Shown in pieces: positions 1 through 10,953 of a DNA stretch of 64,000 nucleotides. How positions within the stretch are numbered: the stretch's first letter is position 1; each line of letters opens with the position of its first letter. Source of the stretch: Cephalotus follicularis. Lineage: Eukaryota > Streptophyta > Magnoliopsida > Oxalidales > Cephalotaceae. The notes beneath the pieces are model-generated. The model was not told where the DNA came from, searched no databases, and was given only the letters and a program-made list of their open reading frames with translations. Location: assembly GCA_001972305.1 (NCBI GenBank), contig BDDD01005919.1, positions 1-64,000 on the forward strand, written 5' to 3'. A program made the translations under genes and the position numbers.

Positions 1-598
1 AAATGGGAGATTGGGAGAGAGAATTATAGGCTAGTAATAGGCATTTTCTGCAGAAAGAAATAAATGAGAAAGTTTTGAGTTTTTGCTGGGCAATAGAGAG
101 TTCAAATTTATCTGCAGATTGTGTGTTCCTTCATCTGATATACACCAAGCAAAGGATTATCTAGGGTGGATTGATTATTGACTTCATTGGTCAAAATCAA
201 TACACCTTTTCTAAGCTAAGTGGGAGAGAGTGTGTGAGTTCATACACTTTGTTATGGCTGGATGGATTACTTGTTGTTCCTGAGGCTTGGAGAACATCAA
301 AGGGAATCTACTCAAGCTTGTAGCGGTAAAGAAAGAAGGAACCTTTACCCACTGGTATAATTCTTGGTCCTTCTTCCTTTTGCCATGCTTGTGTGTCACC
401 ATTGTTTGCAATGGTGACACCAATTCAATTCAGTAGATGCTGTGGTGATCCATGTGATCTGTGGACGTGTCTTTATGGACTTGTTTAGTTATATAGGGTG
501 TTATTCTGCTGCCTTGATTGTATGTTTAAGTTTTATACTACACCCTTTACACCCTTTGTCCATTTATGACATTGGACTCAGTTTGTCTGTTTCCATCA
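1..598 (+). repeat. Copia LTR, 3' part, cut by window start
   Basis: The stretch matches, in reverse complement, the Copia-3 LTR seen at 59928-60480 and 63617-64000. Shared landmarks include CTGCAGATTGTG, TACACCAAGCAA and GACTTCATTGGTCAA. It is the same family in the opposite orientation and clearly more diverged than the two Copia-3 copies are from each other. Its right end, TTTCCATCA at 590-598, corresponds to the LTR terminus GTTTCTATCA of Copia-3. No primer site follows; Ty3 LTR sequence follows directly. It is therefore either the 3' LTR of an element lying to the left or a solo LTR inserted into a Ty3 LTR. Confidence 0.8.
393..420. other. Perfect 12-base inverted repeat in Copia LTR
   Basis: GTGTCACCATTG at 393-404 and CAATGGTGACAC at 409-420 are exact reverse complements around a four-base loop. 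The related LTR copies at 60019-60046 and near 63776 keep a shorter version with a GTGTCAC/GTGACAC stem and a longer loop. The position is about 180 bases from the LTR 3' end. Any role, such as RNA folding or transcript ending, is inference. Confidence 0.6.
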
Positions 599-1543
599 GT
601 AGGTCTGGCACGGGGACATGGCACTTCCGTAGCAGTTTGATTTGACTACGGTGTCTCTCTATGTTATGAATAAGTCCCATGAGGTGGACTTATGGATCCG
701 ATATGTGTGATGGAGGCGTATGGGTCGACTCTATTTATATGTCATGTTAAGGATATGGATTCTGGGGATTGATTGTGTAGTGCCGTACACGTCCTTCCGT
801 TTGGCATGTGGGCCTTGCAAACCCCTTGCAATTACGCATATGTGTATGCGCTTTGGATCTCTAAGATGAGATTATGGAATCGGATAAGTCTCTGTTTATT
901 TTTCATTTTGAATATGTTTTGGGATTTTGAACTTGGATTATGTTTTGAAATTGAATAACGTTTTCAAAATTGGATATTCATTTTCAATTGATTGTATGAC
1001 TACTTACCTTCACTTTTGAAAATAATGTTAAATTATTTTATGCATAAGGTATATGATATTTAAAGATTCAGGTATTTTCTATCTTTTAAATTATCGTTTT
1101 ATGTTTTATGATTCTATATCCGTACTGAGGTTTGCTCAGCCGCGTTTTTGTTTCCATGAGGCAGGTATTCTGGGACAGCATCCGGGCAATGTGTGATGAG
1201 CGAGATGTCACCAATGATAAGGACGACTTAGGAGATGGAACCGTTTATGCTTAGTTATTTTATGGTCATGTTAGAATCCCTATTTGAACAATATTATGCC
1301 TTTCAGTTTATGACTTTGGATTATGTTTAAGTTTTGGTTTATGTTTAAGTTTTCAGTTTATGAAGAAAGTTTTCAGACTACGTCCTAGATTATAAATGTT
1401 ATGTTATGACCATCACGCAAATTGAATAAAAGATGAGTTAACATTTTGATAAAAAGAATAAAATTGAGCCATGTTTCATGATAGGTTATGTTTAGTTTCG
1501 GACTATGAACTGGTAAGGACTCCCGCCGTTCGGGGGTGTTACA
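599..1543 (+). repeat. Ty3 chromovirus-type LTR end (fragment 1)
   Basis: It carries the LTR blocks shared with G2, S2 and S3: GCACGGGGACATG near 607, the GCTCAGCCGCG block near 1120-1165, and a terminus GGGGGTGTTACA ending at 1543. Orientation is plus. The 5' part is not in the window because the Copia LTR abuts it at 598. Coding potential is nil. Confidence 0.8.
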
Positions 1544-2410
1544 ATTGTACCCACCTATGGGGCGTACCATAGGCATGTCGTAGGCCTGGCACGGGGACAT
1601 GACACTTCCGTAGCGGTGTGATTAGTGTACGACGTCTCTCAATGTTATGAATAAATCCCATGAGGTGGATTTATTGATCCGCTATGTATGATAGAGGCGT
1701 ATGGATAGATTCTAGTATATGGATATGTGATATGAAATGATATGTGAGAATTGACTTGTGTATTACCATACATGCAATGCTAATGGGCATGTAGAATTAG
1801 CGCCTCCCTTGCCAATATATGATATGAAATGTGATATGTATGTGGCTCAGTATGATTTTATGTATCGTGAAATGATATTTTTAAAATGTTTCGTAAATGT
1901 TTCGAAAGATATGAAATTGGTATTTTATGGAAATTCGAATATGATTAAACTGTTTTAATTGCTTAAGATTTCTGTTATGAATTTTATTTAAATCTTACTG
2001 CTTTTAAACCTATCGTTTACTGCGTTTTCTTTCCTTATCCGTACTGGGGTTTGCTCAGCCGCGTTTTGTTTTCCATGCAGCAGGTTATCAGGAGCAGCGG
2101 GGGAATGTGTGAATGAGAGTTGGCCACCTTATGTCATGGATCCCTAGGAATGTGATCCTTATGTGTCTTTGATTTTTAGTGGTCATGAACAATATGTAAT
2201 TTGGTTTATGTTTCGATATTTTACATTCTGAAATATGTTAAGTTTTAAATTTTGAACAGCTTTTCAGTTATGCTATGACCGCCACGTTTTGGATAACAAA
2301 GTAATGTTTATGTTCAGTTAAAGTTATGTTTATGTTCAGATAAATTATGCCTATGTTCAGAAATGTTTTGTTATGACCTGTGACGACTCCCATCGTCCAG
2401 GGGTGTTACA
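1544..2410 (+). repeat. Ty3 chromovirus-type LTR end (fragment 2)
   Basis: A second LTR end of the same broad family follows fragment 1 directly. It begins inside the hairpin block (CCTATGGGGCGTACCATAGG near 1553) and continues through GGCACGGGGACATGACAC, then the GCTCAGCCGCG block near 2048-2070, and ends AGGGGTGTTACA at 2410. Fragment 1 is probably inserted in this LTR, but the left junction lies outside the window. Confidence 0.75.
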
Positions 2411-2940
2411 AATTTATACACCAAAACCATAGTCCATGCATGAATATTAATCTCAAGAGTACAGTCATGGTTTCCCCTACCTTTTGTTCCAAGTTAGGAA
2501 CTAGAAAGTCCACCTCTTTGCTTTCCAAACTGGTCACAGCAGCCCCCAGGTCCGTCCCGTTGCTGCAAGCCACCAGCTCCCGGTTCTAAGCTCCAACCAA
2601 GTTCAACAATGGTGGAAACGTCTATCCCTCCTCACTGTTTCTTTTGTGTTCTCCTTTCTCTTGTTTTCCTCCTCGTCCGTTTTGGGAAGAGAAGGGAGTT
2701 TTATGCAGGTTGAAGTTTGTTTCCCTCTGCACCAACGCCAGAATCTCCTCTTTCTTCACACCTTCTCCACACCTGGTTGCATGGCGCACCAGGTGTCTCC
2801 CCATTGCTGCCAAGGCCAATGCATGCTCTCACATGCCTTCCCACTCCTACCATTTCAGTCCTAGCAGTTCAGGGTACCATATTGCATGCTCAACACGTCA
2901 TGATCTGCATCTTAAAATGCCTAGATAGTGCCCCCTTGCA
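2411..2940. other. Non-coding stretch, no feature recognised
   Basis: This is the sequence into which the LTR ending at 2410 seems to have inserted. Short overlapping frames exist near 2640-2960, but none resembles a known domain. I see no promoter, RNA gene or clear repeat. Confidence 0.4.
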
Positions 2941-2984
2941 CGTTATTTTGTCAGCAAAGTAACGTACCTGACATTCAATGTTAC

Positions 2985-3131
2985 GCATTGACGTCTTCTT
3001 AAAACACATCGACGTCTTTTCCTTTTACACGAGGGCGTCGATGTCCTCGCCTGCATCGACGTGCATGTGCATGCAGTTACATGCGCCCCTTTGCTTCAAG
3101 GACATCGATGTGTTTAGAAAGGCGTCGACGC
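2985..3131. repeat. GTCGAC palindrome cluster A1 (GCGTCGACGC type)
   Basis: Copies, exact or diverged, start at 2985, 3006, 3035, 3053, 3102 and 3122. Three of five spacings are 18-21 bases. The last copy is the perfect palindrome GCGTCGACGC; the others differ mainly by C-to-T or G-to-A changes at CpG sites. Confidence 0.6.
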
Positions 3132-3299
3132 GTTTCCTCCAAAACAACGTCGTTTCTCATTGATTTGCCTTTTTAACATTTCTTTAACATTTTTATTCTA
3201 AAATTAACATTATTAGAGTTTGGAAAACATCAGCAAAGCCTTGGAAATCCATCACTTTATTAGTTTCATTGTGAAATTACAACATAGGAAAATCTCGAG

Positions 3300-3960
3300 C
3301 GTTACACCTACGTTGTATCCTTATACCTGAGCGATTGACATGCGTTGTGCAGTAACCGCACGGCTTTGATTTCTGCCTTCCCCAGCACTAGCCACGAGCT
3401 AGCAAAAGGGTTGTCTTTGGGTCATGTGGAAGCTGCATTGAGACGTATGGGCGCAATCACACCCGTAATGATGGATGAATAGGTCTATATGATCTTGACC
3501 ATTGCTGACTGAAATCCTGGCCAGGTGTAGGCGGACTTGATATCGGGAGATTCCAGGGAGGTCCGCCGAATTCACAATGTGTTCACAGATATATATGGTC
3601 GCGGTATTTCTAGGGTGGAAATTTAATCCACACCTTAGCCCGTGCTCCGAGCCAATAGTAATGAGGGATACATGACACAAATACTGAAGACGAGCTTAAA
3701 GCTCTGGCTATCTGGTTAACGACTGACAGACGTGGTAATACACAGATCCGGGGGTGGTGAGAGCTCACACCGAGGCTATCTTGTGAATTGTCAAGAAGAC
3801 TATTAGGATGGTCGGTCCAGTACTCGGGTTGTTCTGAGAAATTTTTCAGCGTATCGGATAACGACCAGGCTTTCCTAGTCCTGCCTAACTTTGAACATGT
3901 TGACATGTGAGGGACACATGTCATTTAGCGAAAGGACAACATTAAGAGGATGTTGCTTAG
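3300..3960 (+). repeat. Diverged Copia LTR-like segment
   Basis: Positions 3375-3460 resemble the reverse complement of the Copia-2 LTR near 18460-18550, sharing CCTTCCCCAGCACTAGCCACG, AAAAGGGTTGTCTTTGGGTC and GTGGAAGCTGCATTG. Weaker similarity continues to about 3900. It is therefore part of an LTR from a family related to Copia-2, in plus orientation. It is old, and its ends are not resolved. Confidence 0.6.
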
Positions 3961-4063
3961 CTACTGAGTATTGCATATGTTGGATTTCTGTCCATGCATA
4001 GCCACGATGAAATCTCCAAGCAAATGGTTGAAAATATAAGAGAATTGTCTCATCCTAGTCTTG

Positions 4064-4292
4064 GGCGTCGCCGCCATAGAGAGTATGTGTCGACGCCATG
4101 ACAGCCATGAATTCAGGTGACATTGGCGTTGATGTCATGAAGAGCATGTGTCGACACCATGATAAAGCCTCTAGGCGTTGACGCCATGAAATAAAAAAGA
4201 CTCTAGGCACCAACGCCATGGAGAGCATGCATCGATGCCATCGTAAACCAGGGAATTTACGCGTCAACACCATTAAGAGCATGCATTGACGC
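4064..4292. repeat. GTCGAC palindrome cluster A2 (GCGTCGACGC type)
   Basis: Copies, exact or diverged, start at 4064, 4087, 4126, 4148, 4175, 4207, 4228, 4261 and 4283. Spacings alternate between about 21-23 and about 27-39 bases. The cluster lies about 190-420 bases upstream of the TATA box at 4483, where enhancer elements of LTR promoters are normally found. Confidence 0.6.
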
Positions 4293-4482
4293 CTTTACTA
4301 GAGGAGACAACACACTTGTTTCATCTTATCATTGGCGTTGATGCCTTGATAATATGAGACGCTTGGAGTTTACGCCAAGACGGCTTTCACATAGCACTTG
4401 CTGACTCAAGAGGAGTTAGTGAGATAGATGGGAAGTGTATTCAAGAAGCTAAAGAGTTGACTTGAATATTTTAATGAGAGAG

Positions 4483-4489
4483 TATATAA
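4483..4489 (+). promoter_or_regulatory. TATA box of an LTR-type promoter
   Basis: TATATAA lies in the context GAGAGTATATAAGACAAG. It is followed after about 30 bases by a pyrimidine-rich stretch (CTATTTCTCTCTCCC), a common plant start-site context. No coding region follows, so it is most likely the promoter of the LTR-like segment 3300-5480. A further motif pair (4589 and 4609, 20 bases apart) lies in the presumed leader. Confidence 0.55.
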
Positions 4490-4588
4490 GACAAGAGGTC
4501 TTACATGGTCAAACACACTTTTACTATTTCTCTCTCCCTTTTTCCTTGGATGTGTCTCTTCCTTCTCTCTTTGATCTGCCTTGCATAA

Positions 4589-4618
4589 GCGTTGACGCGA
4601 TCATTTAGGCGTCGATGC
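4589..4618. repeat. GTCGAC motif pair downstream of TATA box
   Basis: GCGTTGACGC at 4589-4598 and GCGTCGATGC at 4609-4618 lie 20 bases apart, about 105 bases downstream of the TATA box. They belong to the same motif class as A1 and A2. Confidence 0.5.
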
Positions 4619-4619
4619 A

Positions 4620-5511
4620 AAAATTTCCTGGATGAAGAAGACGCCATTTTCAACCATCCTTTCACCCCTCAAAGCTCAACATAGGTGAAGACAACTTGTT
4701 CCTTGCATCTTGTCTTTACCTATATAGTTTTTGTAAAGGTTAAACACATAGACTTCCATCATCTTCTTCCATATGCGTGGTTTAAGGAGGAGCTTGGAGC
4801 TTTCATGGAGATTTGGGATTAAAGTGATGAGGGAGCTCTTGAAGGAAGGAGCCATCACTTGAGGTGACAATTTCTTCTTTCGTTTCTCTGTGGATTCAGA
4901 TTGCCGCTAGAGTTTTCCAACCCAAGCCAAATGCAAGATGAAATTTTTGTGCCTTTTGTTTGTCTTGTTTTTGAATAGCTTGCAATTTCGGATTGTGGCT
5001 AGGGTATGCCTACCCTGGCCGAACCCCTGGGTTTCTTGGATGAACCATTGCGATCCCTTAGGGTTAGGGACAACCTTGGTTCAGGTTTGTGGGTCTATTG
5101 CCTAGGGTTTTTGTGCGTTCCCTTTATGCAATTGTTTGTGACAAAAGTGAGAGTTTACGGCAACTCTTACTCCAAACTCGTTTTCTCCCTTATACTTGGA
5201 TCGGTTGTGTGGATTGGCTAGATGCTCTATTAGGGTTCCTAGGCTTCTTGGGACAATTGTGGACATTGGTTAGGGTAACCCATTGCTCAGGGATCAATTA
5301 TTTGATTGAAAATTAAAACTGATCACCCTAAACACCTAATTCCCATAATTGAGGTTTTTGTTTCTTCCGCTGCGCTTTNTAGATTGTTATAGGAAGGTCG
5401 TAACCTTCCATTTTCTAGGCAAGTCTCTATTCCAGTTTATTAGAACCTTAGAGCATCAACCAACTCCTATGATTTCTGCTATGCAGACTAACAGACTCTT
5501 GAGATAAAGTT
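4620..5511 (+). other. LTR-like leader or U5 sequence, non-coding
   Basis: There is no convincing coding region. The stretch has short T-rich tracts and TTCTTCCGCTGCG near 5361-5375, a phrase common near the U5 end of plant Copia LTRs. Position 5379 is an undetermined base (n). The next recognisable sequence is the Ty3 reverse-transcriptase fragment, so one or more junctions lie in this interval. Confidence 0.35.
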
Positions 5512-6186
5512 GTGATGCTTACCTGCCACATGTTGTTGACAGTGGTAGGGGGGGTGCAAAAGTTAGAAGATGTGCCGGTCGTTTGTGAATACCCGGATGT
5601 TTTTCAGGAAGAATTAACATCCTTACCTCCTGAGAGAGATGTGGAGTTTACCATAGACCTCTTACCAGGGACAACACCTATATCGACAGCTCCTCATCGA
5701 ATGGCCCCTCCGAAATTGAAGGAATTGAAACTACAGTTGCAGGAGATACTTGAAAAAGGTTTCATTAGACCAAGTGTATCCCCATGGGGAGCACCGATCT
5801 TATTTGTTAAGAAGAAGGATGGATCATTGTGTATGTGCATTGATTATCGGCAGCTTAATAAGGTCACTGTTAAGAACAAATATTCGTTGTCACACATTGA
5901 TGATTTGTTTGATCAGCTGAAGGGATCTTCAGTGTTTTCTAAGTTGGACCTATGGTCAGGCTATCATAAACTCAGAGTTAGAGCTGAAGATATTCCGAAG
6001 ACTGCATTCAGATCGCGATAAGGACATTATGAGTTTGTAGTGATGCCTTTTGGGGTGACTAATGCCCCTATCGCATTCATGAGTCAAATGAATCAGGTGT
6101 TTAGTCCATATCTCGACTAGTTCATAGTAGTCTTCATTGATGATATCTTCGTATATTCCAAGTCTATGGAAGAGCTAAAAGAAAAA
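5512..6186 (+). pseudogene. Ty3 reverse-transcriptase fragment (fossil)
   Basis: The protein resembles the N-terminal half of a Ty3/chromovirus reverse transcriptase. Visible landmarks are FPDV-like [21 protein letters not shown], the strand-turn region [20 protein letters not shown], and then [10 protein letters not shown] and a VVFIDDIF catalytic motif near 6130-6150. Gag, protease and integrase are not next to it. It is a piece of an old, broken element that serves as the target of Copia-1, which begins near 6187. The rest of this element is not seen in the window. Confidence 0.8.
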
Positions 6187-7067
6187 TACTTGGTTTTTGA
6201 CCATTTTAGGCCTTGGGTGCACAGGATGTATAACTTTAATTTTCATTAAAGTGGCTCTAAACAATGAACATCCTATAAACCAACTCCATAAATGATCACA
6301 ACCGACCTAGGATCGCTAATCAACAACCCAATCTAACAATACATTCATACATAAAAGGATAGAGATTATACTGAGCTACCAACTCCTTCATTCAAGAATT
6401 CGTTCTAAGACTTCAAGCTTTAACTCAGGAACAGATTGCAACGAAATAACAAACAAACCAAGGCCTATATTTCTAATCCTTATATTTCTAATCCTAATCT
6501 AGGACCAATATAGGAGAATTAGTGCTCAATGAAAGAAATACACCACCTATAGATAATAAACAGTGGTGATATGGTATTGTTTTCTCTTTTCTCTTTTGTT
6601 CTCTAAGAACCAAAAGCCAGACTCTCTCGTTTTGCAAAAAAAGTGTTCTCTATTTTCAAGTGTCCAGGTTCAACAACCACATCTCTTGAAAATATGTTTT
6701 CCCCTCTCTTTTATGCATTCATGCTTCCAATGATATGATCCACCAAATGCGGATCACCATTAAGCCAACAATAATGGGAAAATGTGTTAATGGGATTTCA
6801 TTCCATGAATACAAATCCCATTCCATTCATGTCGCCATATCCATTTCTAAAAGACATGACATACGGCTTTTCCATTTTGTTGTTTCATGACATACGAGTT
6901 TCCATATCAAGAAAATGCATTGCCTTCCATACAGAGAAAACGCATGCTTCTTTCATCATGTAAGCTTCATTCCAAATCAGCTAGCCATGAAACCAATAAA
7001 GAGAGAGATAGAGAGACAAGAGAATAATAATCCAATTATTATTTAATACCATAATCATATTAGTATG
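6187..7067 (-). repeat. Copia-1 LTR, left part
   Basis: This is the part of the Copia-1 LTR lying left of the G1 insertion. It resembles the start of the Copia-2 LTR (TGTATAACTTTAATTTTCA compared with TGTATAATTTTAATTTTTC). It is interrupted at 7067 by G1, with near-identical five-base flanks GTATG (7063-7067) and GTATA (42064-42068). No coding region is seen. Confidence 0.65.
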
Positions 7068-7220
7068 TGTAATGCCCAGAATTTTGATCCATTGTATTTC
7101 TCATTGTAATTGTATTATGAGTTAATAAATGGTGGATTTTCCAACTTGTGCTACTGAATTTTGAGTGAGAACGTTAAAGACGTGTGGTAATGAGTGGAAT
7201 TATGAAAAAATGCGCTCAAA

Positions 7221-7402
7221 ACGTCGACGCCAAGAGTAAAGCGACGATTCTTAGAGGAAACAACCGTCTGTCGAATAAAACATTCGACTTGGAGACTGTT
7301 GAGAAAACAGTTGACTGTTAGAGAAGAACAGTCGACTGTTAGGCTATCTGACAGCACAACGAGTTAAGTGAATAGCTGACTGTTAGAGGAAAATAATCGA
7401 CT
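7221..7402. repeat. GTCGAC palindrome cluster A3 (mixed flank types)
   Basis: Copies, exact or diverged, start at 7221, 7241, 7261, 7281, 7308, 7329, 7373 and 7393. Five of seven spacings are 20-21 bases. The first copy is of the ACGTCGACGC type and later ones are CAGTCGACTG, so both motif classes share one phased row. The cluster lies about 270-450 bases upstream of the TATA-like box at 7674. Confidence 0.7.
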
Positions 7403-7673
7403 GGAAAACACTCTGTCAGAGCAACATGTGAAGTAATCACATGCAGTGACTGAGGGGAAGGAAGAGGACACCACCTGTGGGTCATGCGGCCAAAAGGGAG
7501 AAAGAATGGGACATTTGTACACCATTCAAACTGAGTAAGAGAAGGAATGAGCCACTTGGCGCATGCAGGGCAGGAAAAAGAAGAAGGAAGAGAAAGTGAG
7601 GCACATGGTCATGTAAAAGGGACAGAGAAAGGAGGGAGAGATGCAATCTGCTTAAAGCACCTCACCTCTCCTC

Positions 7674-7680
7674 CATAAAT
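7674..7680 (+). promoter_or_regulatory. TATA-like box in G1 5' LTR
   Basis: CATAAAT lies in CCTCTCCTCCATAAATGTACC. The same CTCCATAAA phrase occurs at matching places in S1 (14857-14866) and the G1 3' LTR (37520-37529), which supports a conserved core promoter. The assignment is inferred from position and wording alone. Confidence 0.4.
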
Positions 7681-8218
7681 GTACCAGACATAATTTAGAG
7701 AGAAACATATTGAGATATCGAGAAAGGAGAGGAGAAAGAGAGAAATCATTCTCCATTTTTTGATCCAAAGAGAGAAGCTTGGAAACTCGGATTGGAGCTA
7801 CTGGACTGGACTTGGAGCTACTGGGAAGCTCGAAACTACTAGTCAAGAAGCTTAAAGAGGTGGACTTTGATTCCTAACTTGGAATCTAAGGTAGGGACTC
7901 TATAATTATAATTTTGAGCTCAATTATAGTATTTGATCATCTTGTGACATGCATGAAGGATTGTTATGGTCTATGAACCTGGTAGTTGCCAGTGTGATAC
8001 TTTGGTTGAATATGGATTGAATGTGCATGTGTGTACTACTTTTTTTATTTGGTATGGAGATGCCATTGCATGTTCATATTTAATCTAAGTTGAAATCAAA
8101 CTGTATGGTTTCAAGAGTGGAAAAGGATTGGAATGCATGTATTGTTATGTTTGATCCCGATTGAATTGTGATTATCATGGTGAATTAGAAGGAGAAAACG
8201 TCCACTATTTTCCAAGAA

Positions 8219-8445
8219 CACTCGACTGTTGAAAGATAATAGTCGACCTTTGATGGAAGGCAATCGACAACTCATGTGTTACTCTGCTTAGATTCATTGG
8301 GTGGTGAGGTGGTGGTGTGTTGCAATAGAGAAAACGTGTACTGTTAGAAAGAACAGTTGACTGTTAAAGGAAACAGTCGACTGTTGAAAGGGAAATAGCC
8401 GACTGTTAAGGGAAACAGCTGACTATCGGAGGGAATAGTCGATTC
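8219..8445. repeat. GTCGAC palindrome cluster A4 (CAGTCGACTG type)
   Basis: Copies start at 8219, 8240, 8261, then 8354, 8374, 8396, 8416 and 8436. Six of seven spacings are 20-22 bases, the exception being the gap between the two groups. It lies downstream of the TATA-like box, so it should be inside the transcribed part of the LTR. Confidence 0.7.
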
Positions 8446-9066
8446 TTAGAGGAAGCTTTCGACACGTGTGAGTCGCCAAAAGGATCTGTTGCATTTCGAG
8501 CATATGTTTACTTGCATATTGTTATAGATTGGATTATTGATTAGATTGCTAATGGTTTCTAAAATGTTTCACCATTTTGGAAAGTGCATTCACGATTTTA
8601 AATAAATCATTATGTTACATGAAATATTATATTTCAAATTATTGAAAATGGTTTTTGAGTATTGGATTTTTATTTTGAACAAATGTAAGTATTGAAGTAT
8701 TTTATAACTTATAAATTACTTGAAATGGATTGGTTTTGGATTGATTGTTGGACTATGATTCAGATTGTTGTTGTATTAGTCACGTGGCGTAGGTTGCCAT
8801 TGACGGCTAATGGTGGGTTTGGGCTTTAGGTGCCAGGACATGGCTAGGGACACCACATTGGTTACTTAGTGGCTGTGCAAGTAACATGGATTGTTGACCT
8901 ACTTCGAGTCGACCGGAGACGGGGCTGAAGTAGGAGTATGACGTCGGGGCCAGGAGATGGCGGCGCTCTTCGTACGTATGGATTGATTGATTGGTCCTTT
9001 GAGGACATGATTGCTGGATTGTGTTGATGTAGCCACTCGGTATGGTTGCTCATATGTTGGTGAATA

Positions 9067-9069
9067 TAC

Positions 9070-9142
<73 letters not shown>

Positions 9143-9215
9143 CACACACACACACACACAGATATATATATATATACATACATACATATATATTATATAT
9201 ATATATATATGTATG
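9067..9215. repeat. Composite TA/TG/CA microsatellite with palindromic layout
   Basis: The order is a TA run, a TG run (9093-9113), a TA run, a CA run (about 9142-9160), then further TA runs. TG and CA runs are reverse complements placed symmetrically around about 9127, so the whole block could fold into a long hairpin. The G1 3' LTR has only a short TA run at the matching place (about 41563-41581), so the block expanded after G1 inserted. Confidence 0.9.
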
Positions 9216-9712
9216 TATTGTTATTTATATGTATTGCATCACTGTGCATTCATTACATGGCATTTATTATAATTGACCCCGAAACACTTTTATATCTTTC
9301 CTACTTAGCCAGTGGATTCGGCTAACCCTATCAATTTCAGATTGATGTAGTGGGACAGATATGGACAAGCATGGAAGAAGAATAAAGCTGTAATAATGTT
9401 AATTGATGGAATTGTATGTCCTTTTGGAGATTGTTAAATTGTTATTGTAATCGATGGATTTATGCATTGAATGGATAATATCTTGCTCCGTTTTGAGGGC
9501 AATTAGCGATGGATTATTTATGTTGTTAAACAATTAGTAACATGTAGTATGGGATGCATGTTACGCACCTAATTCGACTTATGTTTTATGCTTCCGCAAT
9601 GTTTATGTATGAATTGGAAAGTTTTAAATTTTACGTAATTTTATATAAGCTGAATATATGTTGATTGCCATGACCTCCGGGTTTATGTTGTGAGAACAAG
9701 GTATGACAGCAG

Positions 9713-9724
9713 TGGTATTACAAC
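9713..9724 (+). other. G1 primer-binding-site region
   Basis: TGGTATTACAAC lies four bases after the 5' LTR end. It matches the start of the initiator-tRNA-Met complement (TGGTATCAGAGC) at the first six positions and in part after that. The perfect version is seen at Copia-2. Confidence 0.6.
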
Positions 9725-9820
9725 ATATATTAATTTATATGCTTAGCTTGGATAAGTTCCATGGCAGTTAACTCTTGTTTCCTTGAAATGACTAATCACA
9801 TCTTCCTTATAAGAAAATGA

Positions 9821-10932
9821 ATGGACGGAAGGAGGGGAAGTGGAAGGGCTTTAGTTGCTGAGGAGAATGTTCCTCATGAGGCAAATATCCCTCAAGGTGC
9901 AAACGAAAGGAGGGATCCGATGGACCGTATTGCCGATTATTTCCAGCAGGAGATGGCTGCCAATGCGGCTCACATGGAGGAAATGAGGCGATATTACGCT
10001 CAAGCTCAGCCTCGGCATATGGCTCCTGACTGCGAGGCACGACAAGGCAGAAATCAGTTTGGAAGAAATCATGAGAGATTTATAAGACAAAACCCTCCTA
10101 GTTTCAAATGAGAGCTTTATGTGACGATTACTGAGAGGTGGTTGCAAGACCTAGAGAAGATCTTTGAGGTGATGGATTGTACAGATGATTAGAAATTAAG
10201 TTTTGCTATTTACCGGTTATGGGGCTAGACCACTCGCTGGTGGGAGATGGTCATGGAAAAATGGGAGTCTGAGGGACTTGCTAGTAATTGGGAGAGGTTT
10301 CAAAAGGAATTCCTTGCAACCTACGTGTGCCTGATCGAGCCAGAACGGAGGGAGACGGGGCTCTTGGAGTTACGTAAAGGCGACATGACTGTGGCCGAAT
10401 ATCAGGCAAGATTTATGGAGTTAGCCTGACATTAAGCATATCTTGTGGCTGATGAAGCCAAGAAAATTCGAAGATTTCAGAAGGGCTTGGACCGGATCTT
10501 TAGTTGAAGATTAGAGCTATGGAGGGTGAGACCTTTGTATACGTTGCTCAAAAAGCAAGATTGTTGGAGAGCATAGCAAATGAAGAGCGTGCTGAGAGGG
10601 CTCGTACACAGCAGAGCAAGCAAACCTCTACACAGTCTAGGCCAGCCTCGTCGAAGTGGCAAGGTAGTGGTTCTCGAACCAAATCATTGAAGAATAGATC
10701 TCAGCAGACTGCCATCCAGGGTACTCCTAGTCAGGGGAATAATGCAAGATCTGGAGTTTGTTTCAATTATGGTCATGTGGGCCATCAGCAAAAAGATTGT
10801 TGGCTGAAGAATGGGTTATGCATGAGGTATGGGGCATCTGGCCCTTCAGTGAAGGATTGTCCAAAGGGTCAGGCAACAATGCCTACGGGTCCTGCTGGTG
10901 GTAGCAGTGCTGCAGCTGGACCTTCACAGTAG
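9821..10932 (+). pseudogene. G1 gag region (fossil)
   Basis: This is a Ty3 gag remnant, which in the living family would form the capsid-like shell. Landmarks are an acidic N-terminal region (MDRIADYFQQEMAANAAHME near 9920-9980) and the retrotransposon-gag core with WERFQKEFLATYV near 10288-10326. The phrase VAEYQARFMELA follows near 10393-10428. A glutamine- and serine-rich linker and a CCHC zinc knuckle (CFNYGHVGHQQKDC) are at about 10759-10800. Order and spacing fit a Tekay/Del-type gag. It is broken. Confidence 0.8.
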
Positions 10933-10953
10933 AGGGATACTGGCAAGGGCATC

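Larger units (their letters stand above)
7068..9708 (+). repeat. G1 5' LTR
   Basis: This 2.64 kb LTR begins TGTAATGCCCAG and ends AAGGTATGACA. It holds two motif clusters (7221-7402 and 8219-8445), a TATA-like CATAAAT at 7674-7680 followed by purine-rich sequence, and a large simple repeat at 9067-9215. A block near 8755-8970 (GTCGGGGCCAGGAGATGG, CGCTCTTCGTAC) is shared with S1 and with the G1 3' LTR. Confidence 0.85.

Noticed and set aside
5379-5379. Undetermined base as a sign of a special site
   Set aside because: A single n in otherwise ordinary sequence; read as an assembly ambiguity.
8862-9325. Overlapping open frames rich in Tyr-Ile and Cys-Val on both strands
   Set aside because: They come from the TA/TG/CA microsatellite and are not genes.
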